Shown here: one piece after another, positions 1 to 7,246 of the stretch
How positions within the stretch are numbered: the stretch's first letter is position 1
Layout of the letters: the number at the start of each line of letters is the position of its first letter
Origin: Candidatus Krumholzibacteriia bacterium
GTDB taxonomy: Bacteria; Krumholzibacteriota; Krumholzibacteriia; Krumholzibacteriales; Krumholzibacteriaceae
Direction: 5' to 3'
Assembly (NCBI GenBank): GCA_023131975.1
Contig: JAGLYV010000064.1
Span: 1 to 50,487, forward strand
DNA: 50,487 nucleotides
The notes under the pieces: generated by a model
The model's database searches: none
What the model saw: the letters and a program-made list of their open reading frames with translations, nothing else
Told to the model about the DNA's origin: nothing
Program-made: the position numbers and the translations under genes

Positions 1-59
1 CTGAAGGAGTGCGGTTCTTTTCTGAAGGACCACAGTTTCTTTTCTGACAGAGGGGTGGG

Positions 60-878
60 GTGTCTGGTGGGAGGTGGGTATTGCTGTCGTTTATCTTCGA
101 TCTTCTGTTTCCCGGAAATTGTCTTGGTTGTGAACGGACCCTGAGGGAGGTCGAAGGGCCGGTCAGGTCCGTACCAGCTGGATGGCCCGAAAGCACACTT
201 CATTTTTTCAATGAACATTTTCATTATGAACGACTCTGGAAGTTCAGGCTGGATGCCACAGTCCTCTGCCGGGAGTGCTGGCTCAAGCTGAAACCTGTCA
301 CAGCCGGGGACAGGAATGTCGCCCCTGATGATTTGCCGGTCGTTTCTCCCTTCGAGACGAATGATATGCTCCTCGATCTGATAAGGTTTTTGAAATTCAG
401 GGGCGGAAGACCCGTTTCGGTCCCCCTCGGCTGGTGGATGGCCGATGCACTGAAGCGTTTTCTCGAGTCTGGCCAAGTCGCGCCGGGCAGCGGCCAGGTA
501 TTGCTGCCTGTCCCACTTCACCGCAGAAGGCAGCTGGAAAGGGGATATAATCAGGCCGGATTACTTTCGATAGAAGTCGGCAGATCCCTGGGTATCCCGG
601 TACTCGGCGACTGTCTCGAGAGAGTGAGAAACACAGCGGCCCAGTCGAAGCTTGCTGACGAAGACAGAGATGAGAATGTCGATGAAGCATTCAGGCTCGT
701 CTCCGACCCTCCTCCAGCGGGGAAGACCATAGTCCTTGTGGATGACCTCTATACGACAGGCGCCACTATGCGAGCCTGCCTGAAAGCTTTACTATATTCC
801 ACAGACTCGCCGATAATCATACTTACGGCGGGAAGATCCCATGGTACGGAGGGAAATGTATTCTCTGGAAAAAAATGA
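60..878 (+). CDS. comF: ComF family phosphoribosyltransferase-like protein
   Basis: This 272-residue protein has the ComF layout. An N-terminal zinc-finger-like part has Cys pairs at about residues 21/24 and 70/73. A type I phosphoribosyltransferase domain follows, with the family signature LLPVPLHRRR and RGYNQA near residues 146-165 and the PRPP-binding loop VLVDDLYTTGATM at 225-237. In competent bacteria ComF helps internalised single-stranded DNA reach recombination proteins. In non-competent lineages it is a conserved cytoplasmic protein of uncertain role, and no other competence gene is visible here. The start is GTG, preceded by a GAGGGG-like ribosome site. It is followed after about 100 bp by the glycolytic operon and may share its transcript. 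Family assignment is secure; the biological role is not. Confidence 0.9.
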   Translation: MSGGRWVLLSFIFDLLFPGNCLGCERTLREVEGPVRSVPAGWPESTLHFFNEHFHYERLWKFRLDATVLCRECWLKLKPVTAGDRNVAPDDLPVVSPFETNDMLLDLIRFLKFRGGRPVSVPLGWWMADALKRFLESGQVAPGSGQVLLPVPLHRRRQLERGYNQAGLLSIEVGRSLGIPVLGDCLERVRNTAAQSKLADEDRDENVDEAFRLVSDPPPAGKTIVLVDDLYTTGATMRACLKALLYSTDSPIIILTAGRSHGTEGNVFSGKK

Positions 879-981
879 ATTTTCAGTCTGCTGGCGGGCA
901 ATAATAGGTTGAAGATGGCGGGCATGCTGTGTTTAGATACTTCTGTAGTTTTTTTTCGGTACAAAGGATGGGGAGGAAAAA

Positions 982-1905
982 GTGCTGGTAACCAATAAGG
1001 AATTGATGGATGCCGCCCGCGAAGGCGGTTATGCGGTCGGAGCTTTCAACATAAACAATATGGAGTTTGTCCAGGCTATCACGGATGCCGCGGAAAAACT
1101 GAAAAGCCCCGCAATACTGGCTGTATCTCAGGGCGCGATAAAATACGCTGGATTTCAGAACATCGTATCCCTGGTCAGGAGTGCCTCTGATACCAAGGAT
1201 ATAAAAGTTTCCCTGCATCTCGACCATGGGAAAGATATGGATATAATCCGTACCTGTATCGATGGCGGATTTACATCGATAATGATCGACGGGTCCGACC
1301 TGTCTTTCGATGAAAATATCGCGATAACGAAAAAAGTAGTCGATATGGCCCGGCCGAAGGGAATATCGGTGGAGGGCGAACTCGGCAGGCTGGCAGGAAT
1401 AGAGGATCATGTCTCGGTCGCTGAAAAGGACGCGATATACACAAATCCTGACGAGGCAGTCGAATTCGTCGAAAAATCGGGTGTAGATTCACTGGCGGTC
1501 GCTATCGGCACTTCCCATGGCGCGTACAAGTTCAAGGCTGAAGCCAGACTGGCTATGGATATTCTTTCGTCGATAGTGGAAAAAGTCGATGTTCCTCTCG
1601 TTCTTCATGGGGCCTCTGGTGTGAACCAGGCCCATGTCGGTATCGCGAATGAGTTCGGTGCGGCGCTGAAGGATACGAAAGGAGTCCCCGACGAGGCCAT
1701 ATCGGAAGCTGTAAGGCGGGGGATATGCAAGGTCAACATCGATACGGACATGCGGATCGCCTTTACGGCGTTTATCCGGCAGTCGTTTTCGGAGAACCCT
1801 GGCGTTTTCGATCCGAGGGGTTATCTCGGAGCGGCCAGGGACGCGATCAGGGAAGTAGTCACGTACAAGATGAAATTGTTCGGAAGTGAAGGCAAAGCTG
1901 TCTGA
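982..1905 (+). CDS. fba: Class II fructose-1,6-bisphosphate aldolase
   Basis: This 307-residue zinc-dependent aldolase interconverts fructose-1,6-bisphosphate with dihydroxyacetone phosphate and glyceraldehyde-3-phosphate. The HLDHG motif supplies the proton donor Asp81 and zinc ligand His82. The other zinc-site histidines are in GTSHG (His179) and VLHGASG (His209), and VNIDTDMR follows near the C terminus. Its length matches the bacterial FbaA/GatY-type class II family. The GTG start has a clear GGGGAGG ribosome site six bases upstream. It heads a same-strand run with gap, pgk and tpi separated by 38, 33 and 11 bp, so a single glycolysis/gluconeogenesis transcript is likely. Confidence 0.95.
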   Translation: MLVTNKELMDAAREGGYAVGAFNINNMEFVQAITDAAEKLKSPAILAVSQGAIKYAGFQNIVSLVRSASDTKDIKVSLHLDHGKDMDIIRTCIDGGFTSIMIDGSDLSFDENIAITKKVVDMARPKGISVEGELGRLAGIEDHVSVAEKDAIYTNPDEAVEFVEKSGVDSLAVAIGTSHGAYKFKAEARLAMDILSSIVEKVDVPLVLHGASGVNQAHVGIANEFGAALKDTKGVPDEAISEAVRRGICKVNIDTDMRIAFTAFIRQSFSENPGVFDPRGYLGAARDAIREVVTYKMKLFGSEGKAV

Positions 1906-1943
1906 CACGTCCAGAACGGAATTTATTCGAAGGAGGAACTGAA

Positions 1944-2945
1944 GTGGCGATCAATGTTGCGATCAACGGGTTTGGAAGGATCGGAAGGCTTGTATTCAGG
2001 GGCGCGATGAAGGACAGGCGCTTCAATGTCGTTGCTATCAACGATCTGACCGACGCAGGGACACTCGCCCATCTTCTCAAATACGATTCGGTTCACGGGA
2101 AATACCCCGGAAAGATCAAGCTTCTCAAATCCGGGGACATCAGTGCTGACGGGAAGAGGGTCAAAGTGTTGGCCCAGAGAGATCCCGGCTTGCTGCCATG
2201 GGAAAAGCTCGGTGTGGATGTGGTTATCGAGGCGACAGGTCATTTCAGGAAACGTAAGGACGCGGCGCTTCACATAAAGGCGGGAGCAAAGAAAGTGATC
2301 ATCTCGGCTCCTTCTCCCGACCCGGATATAATGATCGTAATAGGGGTCAACGATCATCTCTACAGAAAATCAAGGCACCACGTCGTATCGACGGCATCAT
2401 GCACGACCAACTGCCTGGCGCCTGTCGCAAAGGTCCTCGACGACACGTTCGGGATCGCCAACGGCCTCATGACTACGATCCACGCCGTTACGAACGACCA
2501 GGTCGTGCTTGATTTTCCTCATAAGGACCTGCGGCGCGGGCGTGCCTGTGGTGTATCGATGATACCGACAACGACCGGCGCGGCCGCGGCTGTCGGTGTG
2601 GTCATGCCGAAGTTAAAAGGAAAATTGAACGGATACGCCGTCAGGGTACCGACTCCCGACGCGTCGATCGTGGATCTGACGGTGACTTTGAAAAAGGCAA
2701 CGACAGTAGAAAAGTTGAATGCCGCGGTAAAGAAGGCCTCCGAAACAAAAATGGAAGGTATCCTCGAATACTGTGAGGACCCGATCGTGTCGGTCGACGT
2801 CATCGGCAATCCCCATTCGTCCGTTTTCGACAGTCTTCTCACGATGGGTATTTCCTCAAAGGTCTTCAAGATAGTGTCCTGGTATGATAATGAGTATGGT
2901 TACGCTATGAGGATGGTCGATATGATGAAGATCCTCATGAAGTAG
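1944..2945 (+). CDS. gap: Glyceraldehyde-3-phosphate dehydrogenase
   Basis: This 333-residue enzyme oxidises and phosphorylates glyceraldehyde-3-phosphate to 1,3-bisphosphoglycerate. The N-terminal NGFGRIGR loop binds the dinucleotide, and Asp34 in INDLTD suggests preference for NAD. The catalytic Cys153 lies in ASCTTNCLAP, and the C-terminal domain carries RVPTPDASIVDLTV and SWYDNEYGYAMRM. The segment after the catalytic domain reads HAVTNDQVVLDFPHKDLRRGRA-like, slightly divergent from the common HAYTNDQ form. The GTG start is preceded by a strong AAGGAGG. It is the second gene of the fba-gap-pgk-tpi cluster. Confidence 0.97.
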   Translation: MAINVAINGFGRIGRLVFRGAMKDRRFNVVAINDLTDAGTLAHLLKYDSVHGKYPGKIKLLKSGDISADGKRVKVLAQRDPGLLPWEKLGVDVVIEATGHFRKRKDAALHIKAGAKKVIISAPSPDPDIMIVIGVNDHLYRKSRHHVVSTASCTTNCLAPVAKVLDDTFGIANGLMTTIHAVTNDQVVLDFPHKDLRRGRACGVSMIPTTTGAAAAVGVVMPKLKGKLNGYAVRVPTPDASIVDLTVTLKKATTVEKLNAAVKKASETKMEGILEYCEDPIVSVDVIGNPHSSVFDSLLTMGISSKVFKIVSWYDNEYGYAMRMVDMMKILMK

Positions 2946-2978
2946 AGTTGTGCAGGTCAAGTTCTCAGGGAGGCAAGG

Positions 2979-4199
2979 TTGAGGAAAAAGACGCTCAAGG
3001 ACATCGAGCTGGACGGACGCAGACTTCTGATGAGAGTCGATTTCAATGTTCCGCTTGGCAGTGATGGTGATGTGGCCGATGACACAAGGATCAGGGCCGC
3101 CCTTCCCAGTATCGAATACGCCGCGTCGCAAGGCGCTTCAATAGTGTTGATGTCCCATCTGGGACGGCCGAAAGGGCGAAAGGACCCTGGGAAAAGCCTG
3201 AAGGTGGTCGCCTATCACCTGGGAGAGATAACCAGCCATCCGGTGAAATTCGTGGACGACTGTATAGGGCCCGGGGTCGATGAGAAAGTAGCGTCTCTCA
3301 AGCCGGGGGAGATCCTTCTCCTGGAGAATCTGAGATTCTATAACGAGGAGACTTCGAACGATCCGGAATTCTCTGAAAAACTCGCGGCTTATGGCGACAT
3401 TTTCGCGAATGACGCCTTCGGGACCGCTCACAGGGCTCATGCCTCCACCGAGGGCGTCTGCAGGTTTTTCGATGAAAAAGTGGCCGGGTTGCTCATGGAA
3501 AAAGAACTCGAGACCCTGGAACGCCTTCTCGCCGAACCGGCGAGGCCTTTTATAGTGGTCCTCGGCGGCGCGAAGGTCTCCACCAAGATGGGCCTTATAA
3601 AGAACCTCCTTGAGAAGGTAGACAGGATCATTATCGGTGGAGGAATGGCGTTCACCTTCTTCAAATCGGTCGGTCTTGAGATCGGAGATTCTCTCCTCGA
3701 TGAGTCCTACATGGAGATGTGCCGGGAGGTCATGGAAATATCCGGGAAGAACGAGAAAAAGCGGATATACTTGCCGGTCGACTGTGTCGTCGCGAGTGAT
3801 ATTACGAGCAATTCTCAGCACAAGACTGTTTCGACCGGGGATATGCCCGAAGGCTGGTCCGGTGTGGACATCGGGCAATCGACCATCGAAGTATTTGTAA
3901 ACGAGCTGAAGGAAGCCGGTACTATCTTCTGGAATGGCCCGATGGGGATCTTCGAGATTCCGGAATATGCCAATGGGACCAGAATGATCGCGAGGGCTAT
4001 CGTGGAAGCGACCGAAAAAGGCGCCATAAGTGTTGTCGGTGGGGGTGACAGTGTTGCCGCTCTGAACCAGATGCATCTGCTGGACCGGATTTCCCATGTA
4101 TCTACCGGTGGTGGGGCCTCGTTGGAACTGCTTGAAGGAAAAGCGCTTCCCGGCGTGGAAGCATTGAGTGACAGGGATCTGTCCAAACAATCGGTCTAG
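2979..4199 (+). CDS. pgk: Phosphoglycerate kinase
   Basis: This 406-residue phosphoglycerate kinase transfers phosphate between 1,3-bisphosphoglycerate and ADP. Substrate-binding motifs RVDFNVPL, SHLGRPKG and LLENLRFYNEE lie in the N-terminal domain, and FANDAFGTAHRAHAS follows. The nucleotide domain has VLGGAKVSTKMGLI, FWNGPMGIFE and the glycine-rich VVGGGDSVAA. The length is normal for a bacterial enzyme. The start is TTG, chosen because GGGAGG lies five bases upstream and the N terminus then begins exactly where the family does. It follows gap by 33 bp and precedes tpi by 11 bp. Confidence 0.97.
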   Translation: MRKKTLKDIELDGRRLLMRVDFNVPLGSDGDVADDTRIRAALPSIEYAASQGASIVLMSHLGRPKGRKDPGKSLKVVAYHLGEITSHPVKFVDDCIGPGVDEKVASLKPGEILLLENLRFYNEETSNDPEFSEKLAAYGDIFANDAFGTAHRAHASTEGVCRFFDEKVAGLLMEKELETLERLLAEPARPFIVVLGGAKVSTKMGLIKNLLEKVDRIIIGGGMAFTFFKSVGLEIGDSLLDESYMEMCREVMEISGKNEKKRIYLPVDCVVASDITSNSQHKTVSTGDMPEGWSGVDIGQSTIEVFVNELKEAGTIFWNGPMGIFEIPEYANGTRMIARAIVEATEKGAISVVGGGDSVAALNQMHLLDRISHVSTGGGASLELLEGKALPGVEALSDRDLSKQSV

Positions 4200-4210
4200 A
4201 GAGGCAGGAA

Positions 4211-4972
4211 ATGAGAAGGAAGATAATCGCCGGAAACTGGAAGATGAACCTCGATCATCGCGAGGGAGCTGCCCTTGCGTCCACGATCGTGGACGGGCTG
4301 AAAGATAAGGAAGATCTGCCGGAAGTAGTCCTTATCCCGTCCTTTACTACCCTGCCCGCTGTGGCAGGTGAGTTGGAGGGTTCAGAGATCCTGACCGGAG
4401 CCCAGGATATGTGGTATGAGAAGGCGGGAGCGTTTACCGGTGAAGTATCGGCAGAGATGCTTTCATCTCTCGGCTGCAGATATGTGCTCGTAGGACATTC
4501 CGAGCGAAGACATGTTATCGGCGAAGGGGCAGGACTCCTTGCGGACAAACTTCGTGCCGTACTGGACGGAGGGCTTTCTCCGATATATTGTGTCGGTGAA
4601 CTTCTTGATCAGCGGGAAGCTGGAAAAGCAGAAAGTGTTGTGGAGGAGCAGTTGAGAAGTGTCCTCTCCGGAGTAAGCAGGAGAGAGATGTCGGGAGTGG
4701 TCCTGGCATACGAGCCTGTCTGGGCGATCGGCACCGGCAAGACCGCGACGCCTGAGGACGCCTCTTCAATGCATGGTCATATCAGAGATGTACTCTCGCG
4801 TATCTTCGACGCGGGTACGGCCGATGAGACTATAATCCTGTACGGCGGAAGTGTAAAACCGGAGAATGCCACCGATCTGATGTCAGACCCGGACATAGAT
4901 GGTGCGCTGGTGGGGGGGGCCGCATTGAAGGCCGACTCGTTCCTGGGTATCATATTATACAGGGCCACATGA
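4211..4972 (+). CDS. tpiA: Triosephosphate isomerase
   Basis: This 253-residue TIM-barrel enzyme interconverts dihydroxyacetone phosphate and glyceraldehyde-3-phosphate. Catalytic residues are all present: Lys11 in GNWKMN, His96 in GHSERR and Glu168 in AYEPVWAIGTG. The phosphate-binding C-terminal loops are YGGSVKPEN and GALVGGAALK. It starts at ATG, only 11 bp after pgk, with a weak ribosome site, which suggests translational coupling. With fba, gap and pgk it completes the triose part of glycolysis. Confidence 0.97.
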   Translation: MRRKIIAGNWKMNLDHREGAALASTIVDGLKDKEDLPEVVLIPSFTTLPAVAGELEGSEILTGAQDMWYEKAGAFTGEVSAEMLSSLGCRYVLVGHSERRHVIGEGAGLLADKLRAVLDGGLSPIYCVGELLDQREAGKAESVVEEQLRSVLSGVSRREMSGVVLAYEPVWAIGTGKTATPEDASSMHGHIRDVLSRIFDAGTADETIILYGGSVKPENATDLMSDPDIDGALVGGAALKADSFLGIILYRAT

Positions 4973-4981
4973 TTATTTCAT

Positions 4982-5010
4982 TTGACTGGCACCATTTTTT
5001 TCATTAAACT
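4982..5010 (+). promoter_or_regulatory. Candidate sigma70 promoter for secG and tRNA-Leu
   Basis: TTGACT (4982-4987) and TAAACT (5005-5010) are separated by exactly 17 bases, in the 69-bp gap between tpi and secG. The predicted start is about 25 bases before the secG ATG. It would allow secG and the downstream tRNA to be expressed separately from the glycolytic genes. Judged by eye only. Confidence 0.5.
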
Positions 5011-5041
5011 TCTCTTTTGGGGCTTTAAAGATTGGTGAAAA

Positions 5042-5425
5042 ATGCTGTTTAACATCTTTGTTGTCATACATGTAGTCGCTTCGGTCCTGCTGATCCTGGT
5101 GGTGCTGATGCAGTCCAGCAAGGGCGGCGGACTTTCCGGTGCTTTTGGTGGTGGTGGTGGCCAGGCGATCATGGGAGGTCGGGAGACTGCGACTTTTCTC
5201 AGTAGGTTTACCACTTATCTTGCAGTAATATTTATGGTTACATCGCTTTCACTCGCTTTTCTATCGGCTGGCAGGGGAGGCGCTGAGACGGAAAGCGCCC
5301 TCAGGAAGGCCGCTCAGCAGGAGCAGTGGGGCGGAATCATCCCTGAAGAACAGAAGAATGTCGATGACCTGCTCGAAACGATTCCCGAACCGGGTACGGC
5401 TGAGGATGCTCCGAAGGAGCAGTAG
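5042..5425 (+). CDS. secG: Preprotein translocase subunit SecG
   Basis: This 127-residue membrane protein is the small, non-essential subunit of the SecYEG channel and assists SecA-driven export. It has two hydrophobic helices (about residues 4-22 and 54-74). The helices are joined by the glycine-rich LMQSSKGGGLSGAFGGGG linker typical of SecG. The C-terminal 50 residues are charged and poorly conserved, and longer than in the shortest homologues. The gap-pgk-tpi-secG order is common in bacteria, and here it leads directly into a leucine tRNA. The ribosome site is weak (GGTGAAA). Confidence 0.93.
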   Translation: MLFNIFVVIHVVASVLLILVVLMQSSKGGGLSGAFGGGGGQAIMGGRETATFLSRFTTYLAVIFMVTSLSLAFLSAGRGGAETESALRKAAQQEQWGGIIPEEQKNVDDLLETIPEPGTAEDAPKEQ

Positions 5426-5466
5426 CCAGCAGAGCAGGGTACTGAGTAGATGACCGGTCTTGTTTT

Positions 5467-5550
5467 GCCGAGGTGGTGGAACTGGTAGACACGCTACTTT
5501 GAGGGGGTAGTGGGCGAAAGCCTGTGCGGGTTCGAGTCCCGCTCTCGGCA
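5467..5550 (+). tRNA. tRNA-Leu (anticodon GAG)
   Basis: The 84-nt sequence folds as a class II tRNA. The acceptor strand GCCGAGG pairs with TCTCGGC (one G-T pair at the base), followed by discriminator A73. The T arm is GCGGG-TTCGAGT-CCCGC. The anticodon stem CTACT/GGTAG holds loop TTGAGGG, placing anticodon GAG at 5501-5503. A long variable arm (TGGGCGAAAGCCTGT region) is typical of leucine tRNAs. The 3' CCA is not encoded and must be added after transcription. It lies 41 bp after secG and is followed at once by a terminator, so it is probably processed from the secG transcript. Confidence 0.95.
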
Positions 5551-5554
5551 TAAG

Positions 5555-5581
5555 AAAAAAGCCTTTCGGGGCTTTTTTTTT
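5555..5581 (+). terminator. Rho-independent terminator after tRNA-Leu
   Basis: An A-rich/GCC stem (5555-5563) pairs with GGC plus a run of eight T (5570-5580), with a TTTCGG loop. It starts five bases after the tRNA and ends the secG/tRNA transcription unit. Confidence 0.85.
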
Positions 5582-5610
5582 ATCTATGCGGATATCGGGG
5601 GAAAAAACTC

Positions 5611-5639
5611 TTTACATAAAGTCCATGCTGGACTACGCT
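5611..5639 (+). promoter_or_regulatory. Weak candidate promoter with a perfect dyad in its spacer
   Basis: TTTACA (5611-5616) and TACGCT (5634-5639) are 17 bases apart ahead of the DUF4446 gene. Between them lies the perfect inverted repeat AGTCCA-TGC-TGGACT (5620-5634). The -10 matches the consensus poorly, so the promoter call is weak. The dyad itself is exact and could be an operator. Confidence 0.35.
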
Positions 5640-5678
5640 CTGCTCTGTTCATAATGGAAGTAGTTGAAGGAAAAGGAT

Positions 5679-6179
5679 ATGGAAAACTTTATAAATAGTA
5701 ATATTGAAATGCTGGCATTGATTTCCACGATTCTCTCGGTCGTGGCTGTCATCACCGTGATGGTCCTTCTTCTGGAAGTCAGGAAGATGCGCAAGCCGTT
5801 CACCGAAATGGCGGACCTCCATACTGCTATCGGCACGGAACAGGCGCTCGAGAAACTGCTCAAGGGAGTCGATGAGAACAGGGATTTTATACGCGCTCAG
5901 AGCGAGGACATAAAGATGATCCTGGCGCGGATCGACAGGTGTTACAGTGGTACAGGTATCGTCAAATACAACGCTTTTGAAGATATAGGCGGGATGCAGA
6001 GTTATTCTCTGTGTATACTTACCAGCCACAAGAACGGAGTGATCCTCACAAATCTCGTAGGTAGAAATTCGACAAGGGGTTATGCTCTTGAAGTGAAAGA
6101 GGGATCTCCGTCGAGGGAACTGAGTGAAGAGGAGAAGGAATCTCTGAAATATGCCCTGCGTTCTCTGACCGAAGAATGA
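5679..6179 (+). CDS. DUF4446 family membrane-anchored protein
   Basis: This is a protein of 166 residues with one N-terminal transmembrane helix (MLALISTILSVVAVITVMVL region) followed by a helical, charged linker. The C-terminal domain has the DUF4446 pattern: GIVKYNAFEDIGGMQS, SYSLCIL and NGVILTNLVGR, then a Glu-rich end. Its function is unknown; homologues are small inner-membrane proteins of Firmicutes and other phyla. The ATG was chosen over an in-frame TTG five codons upstream because GAAGGA lies seven bases before it. The gene is alone on its strand after the tRNA terminator and converges with the rhomboid gene. Its TGA opens a 13-bp tandem duplication. Confidence 0.8.
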   Translation: MENFINSNIEMLALISTILSVVAVITVMVLLLEVRKMRKPFTEMADLHTAIGTEQALEKLLKGVDENRDFIRAQSEDIKMILARIDRCYSGTGIVKYNAFEDIGGMQSYSLCILTSHKNGVILTNLVGRNSTRGYALEVKEGSPSRELSEEEKESLKYALRSLTEE

Positions 6180-6202
6180 TCCTCTGAAATGATCCTCTGA
6201 AA
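6177..6202. repeat. Two exact tandem 13-bp repeats starting at a stop codon
   Basis: TGATCCTCTGAAA occurs twice head-to-tail (6177-6189 and 6190-6202), followed by a further TGA. The first TGA is the stop codon of the DUF4446 gene. The repeat occupies most of the 45-bp gap between two convergent genes. Confidence 0.95.
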
Positions 6203-6224
6203 TGAGTTGTCTGACAGTATCTGC

Positions 6225-7064
6225 TTATTCTTCTTTTTCGTTATTCTCCGAATATTTATCAAGTATCCTTTTCTCTGTCTCAGTCAGGTTTTCGTAGCCC
6301 TTTTCCGATATCTTGTCGAGGATCGAATCGACTTTTGTGGCACCGTTGCCCCCGGCATCGTTCGTCCGGGCATTGTTTTCTTTGGCATCGCCTGCTTTGG
6401 TATCGTTGTTGAAAGTGATCTTGAAAGGTATTTTCGCCCACAACCGTGAGAGTGCATCGAAGGCACGACCGCTTCTGTGGTCAGTTCTGAGATAGATGAG
6501 TCCGGCTGCCATGCCTCCCAGGTGAGCGAAATGCGCGATTCCGTCTCCCCCGGACAGCCCGGAAAGAAACTCGATTCCGCCCAGGACGATGACCAGTGTC
6601 CTTGCCCTTACCGGGAATATTCCCCAGACATATATCTGGTTATGCGGAAAAAGGATGCCATAGGCCAGCAGTATGCCGTACCCGGCCCCGGAAGCCCCTA
6701 TTACCGGTACGTTGAATGAGAAGATAAAGCTGAACAGGGCCGCCCCTAATCCGCAGATAAAGTAATACTGAAGAAATTTACGGCCGCCCCAGATCTGTTC
6801 CAGGGTCGATCCGAACATCCAGATGATAAGCATATTGAAGAAAAGGTGAAACATACCTCCGTGGAGGAACATATATGTGACGATCTGCCAGATAAACCCT
6901 CTCTCAAAGACAAGCCGGGGAAACAGGGCGAAGAACGCCTGAAACGGGGTCCGGAAAAGAAGCATCTGCAATATGAATACGAGTACGTTGGCAATGATGA
7001 TTATAGATACAACGCTGCCGTTGAGAAGGCTGGAAAGTGGATTCTTTCTGAAATGATCCTGCAT
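6225..7064 (-). CDS. Rhomboid family intramembrane serine protease
   Basis: This 279-residue integral membrane protease cleaves substrates within the bilayer. It contains the rhomboid HGGMFHLFFN motif (residues 68-77), the catalytic Ser125 in GASGAGYG and the catalytic His181 in AHLGGMAAG. About six transmembrane helices are visible. After the membrane domain there is an Asn/Gly/Ala-rich linker. A short C-terminal motif follows (ILDKISEKGYENLT and EEKRILDKYSE-like) that recurs at the end of many FCB-group rhomboids. The ATG was chosen because GGAG precedes it, and because a longer in-frame start would overlap the -35 box of a good candidate promoter. Physiological substrates cannot be read from the sequence. 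Confidence 0.92.
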   Translation of the reverse strand: MQDHFRKNPLSSLLNGSVVSIIIIANVLVFILQMLLFRTPFQAFFALFPRLVFERGFIWQIVTYMFLHGGMFHLFFNMLIIWMFGSTLEQIWGGRKFLQYYFICGLGAALFSFIFSFNVPVIGASGAGYGILLAYGILFPHNQIYVWGIFPVRARTLVIVLGGIEFLSGLSGGDGIAHFAHLGGMAAGLIYLRTDHRSGRAFDALSRLWAKIPFKITFNNDTKAGDAKENNARTNDAGGNGATKVDSILDKISEKGYENLTETEKRILDKYSENNEKEE

Positions 7065-7113
7065 CCTTCGCTCCGTTCTTTTTTTCCCGGAACACGTTCC
7101 TGAATCTTTCAGG

Positions 7114-7142
7114 ATAATAACCCATTGTATCGGGACTGGCAA
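7114..7142 (-). promoter_or_regulatory. Candidate sigma70 promoter for the rhomboid gene
   Basis: On the minus strand TTGCCA (7137-7142) and TATTAT (7114-7119) are separated by 17 bases. Each matches consensus at five of six positions. The predicted leader is about 43 nt before the ATG at 7064. This is one of the best promoter matches in the window. Confidence 0.6.
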
Positions 7143-7246
7143 GTATTACGAGTCGCGCAGGAAAAGCTTCCTGGAGACAGGTAAAGCAGATATACTCACA
7201 ATAATAGTCTGGGCGAATATACCAGTTCATGCAAAGGAGTTTCCGG

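Noticed and set aside
1-47. Possible 3' end of an upstream gene (open frame ending TGA at 45-47)
   Set aside because: Only 14 codons are visible and another frame is open too, so nothing supports a specific gene.
909-937. TTGAAG, 17 bases, TTTAGA as a promoter for fba
   Set aside because: Only four and three consensus matches, so not distinguishable from chance; comF and fba may share a transcript.
3138-4190. Leftward 350-codon frame opposite pgk, and similar long frames opposite the amidohydrolase (7835-8887), the PP-loop gene (21013-21918) and the beta-propeller gene (14132-15019)
   Set aside because: All lie antisense to genes with secure families and show Arg/Pro/Ser-rich, signature-free translations, as expected from codon bias.
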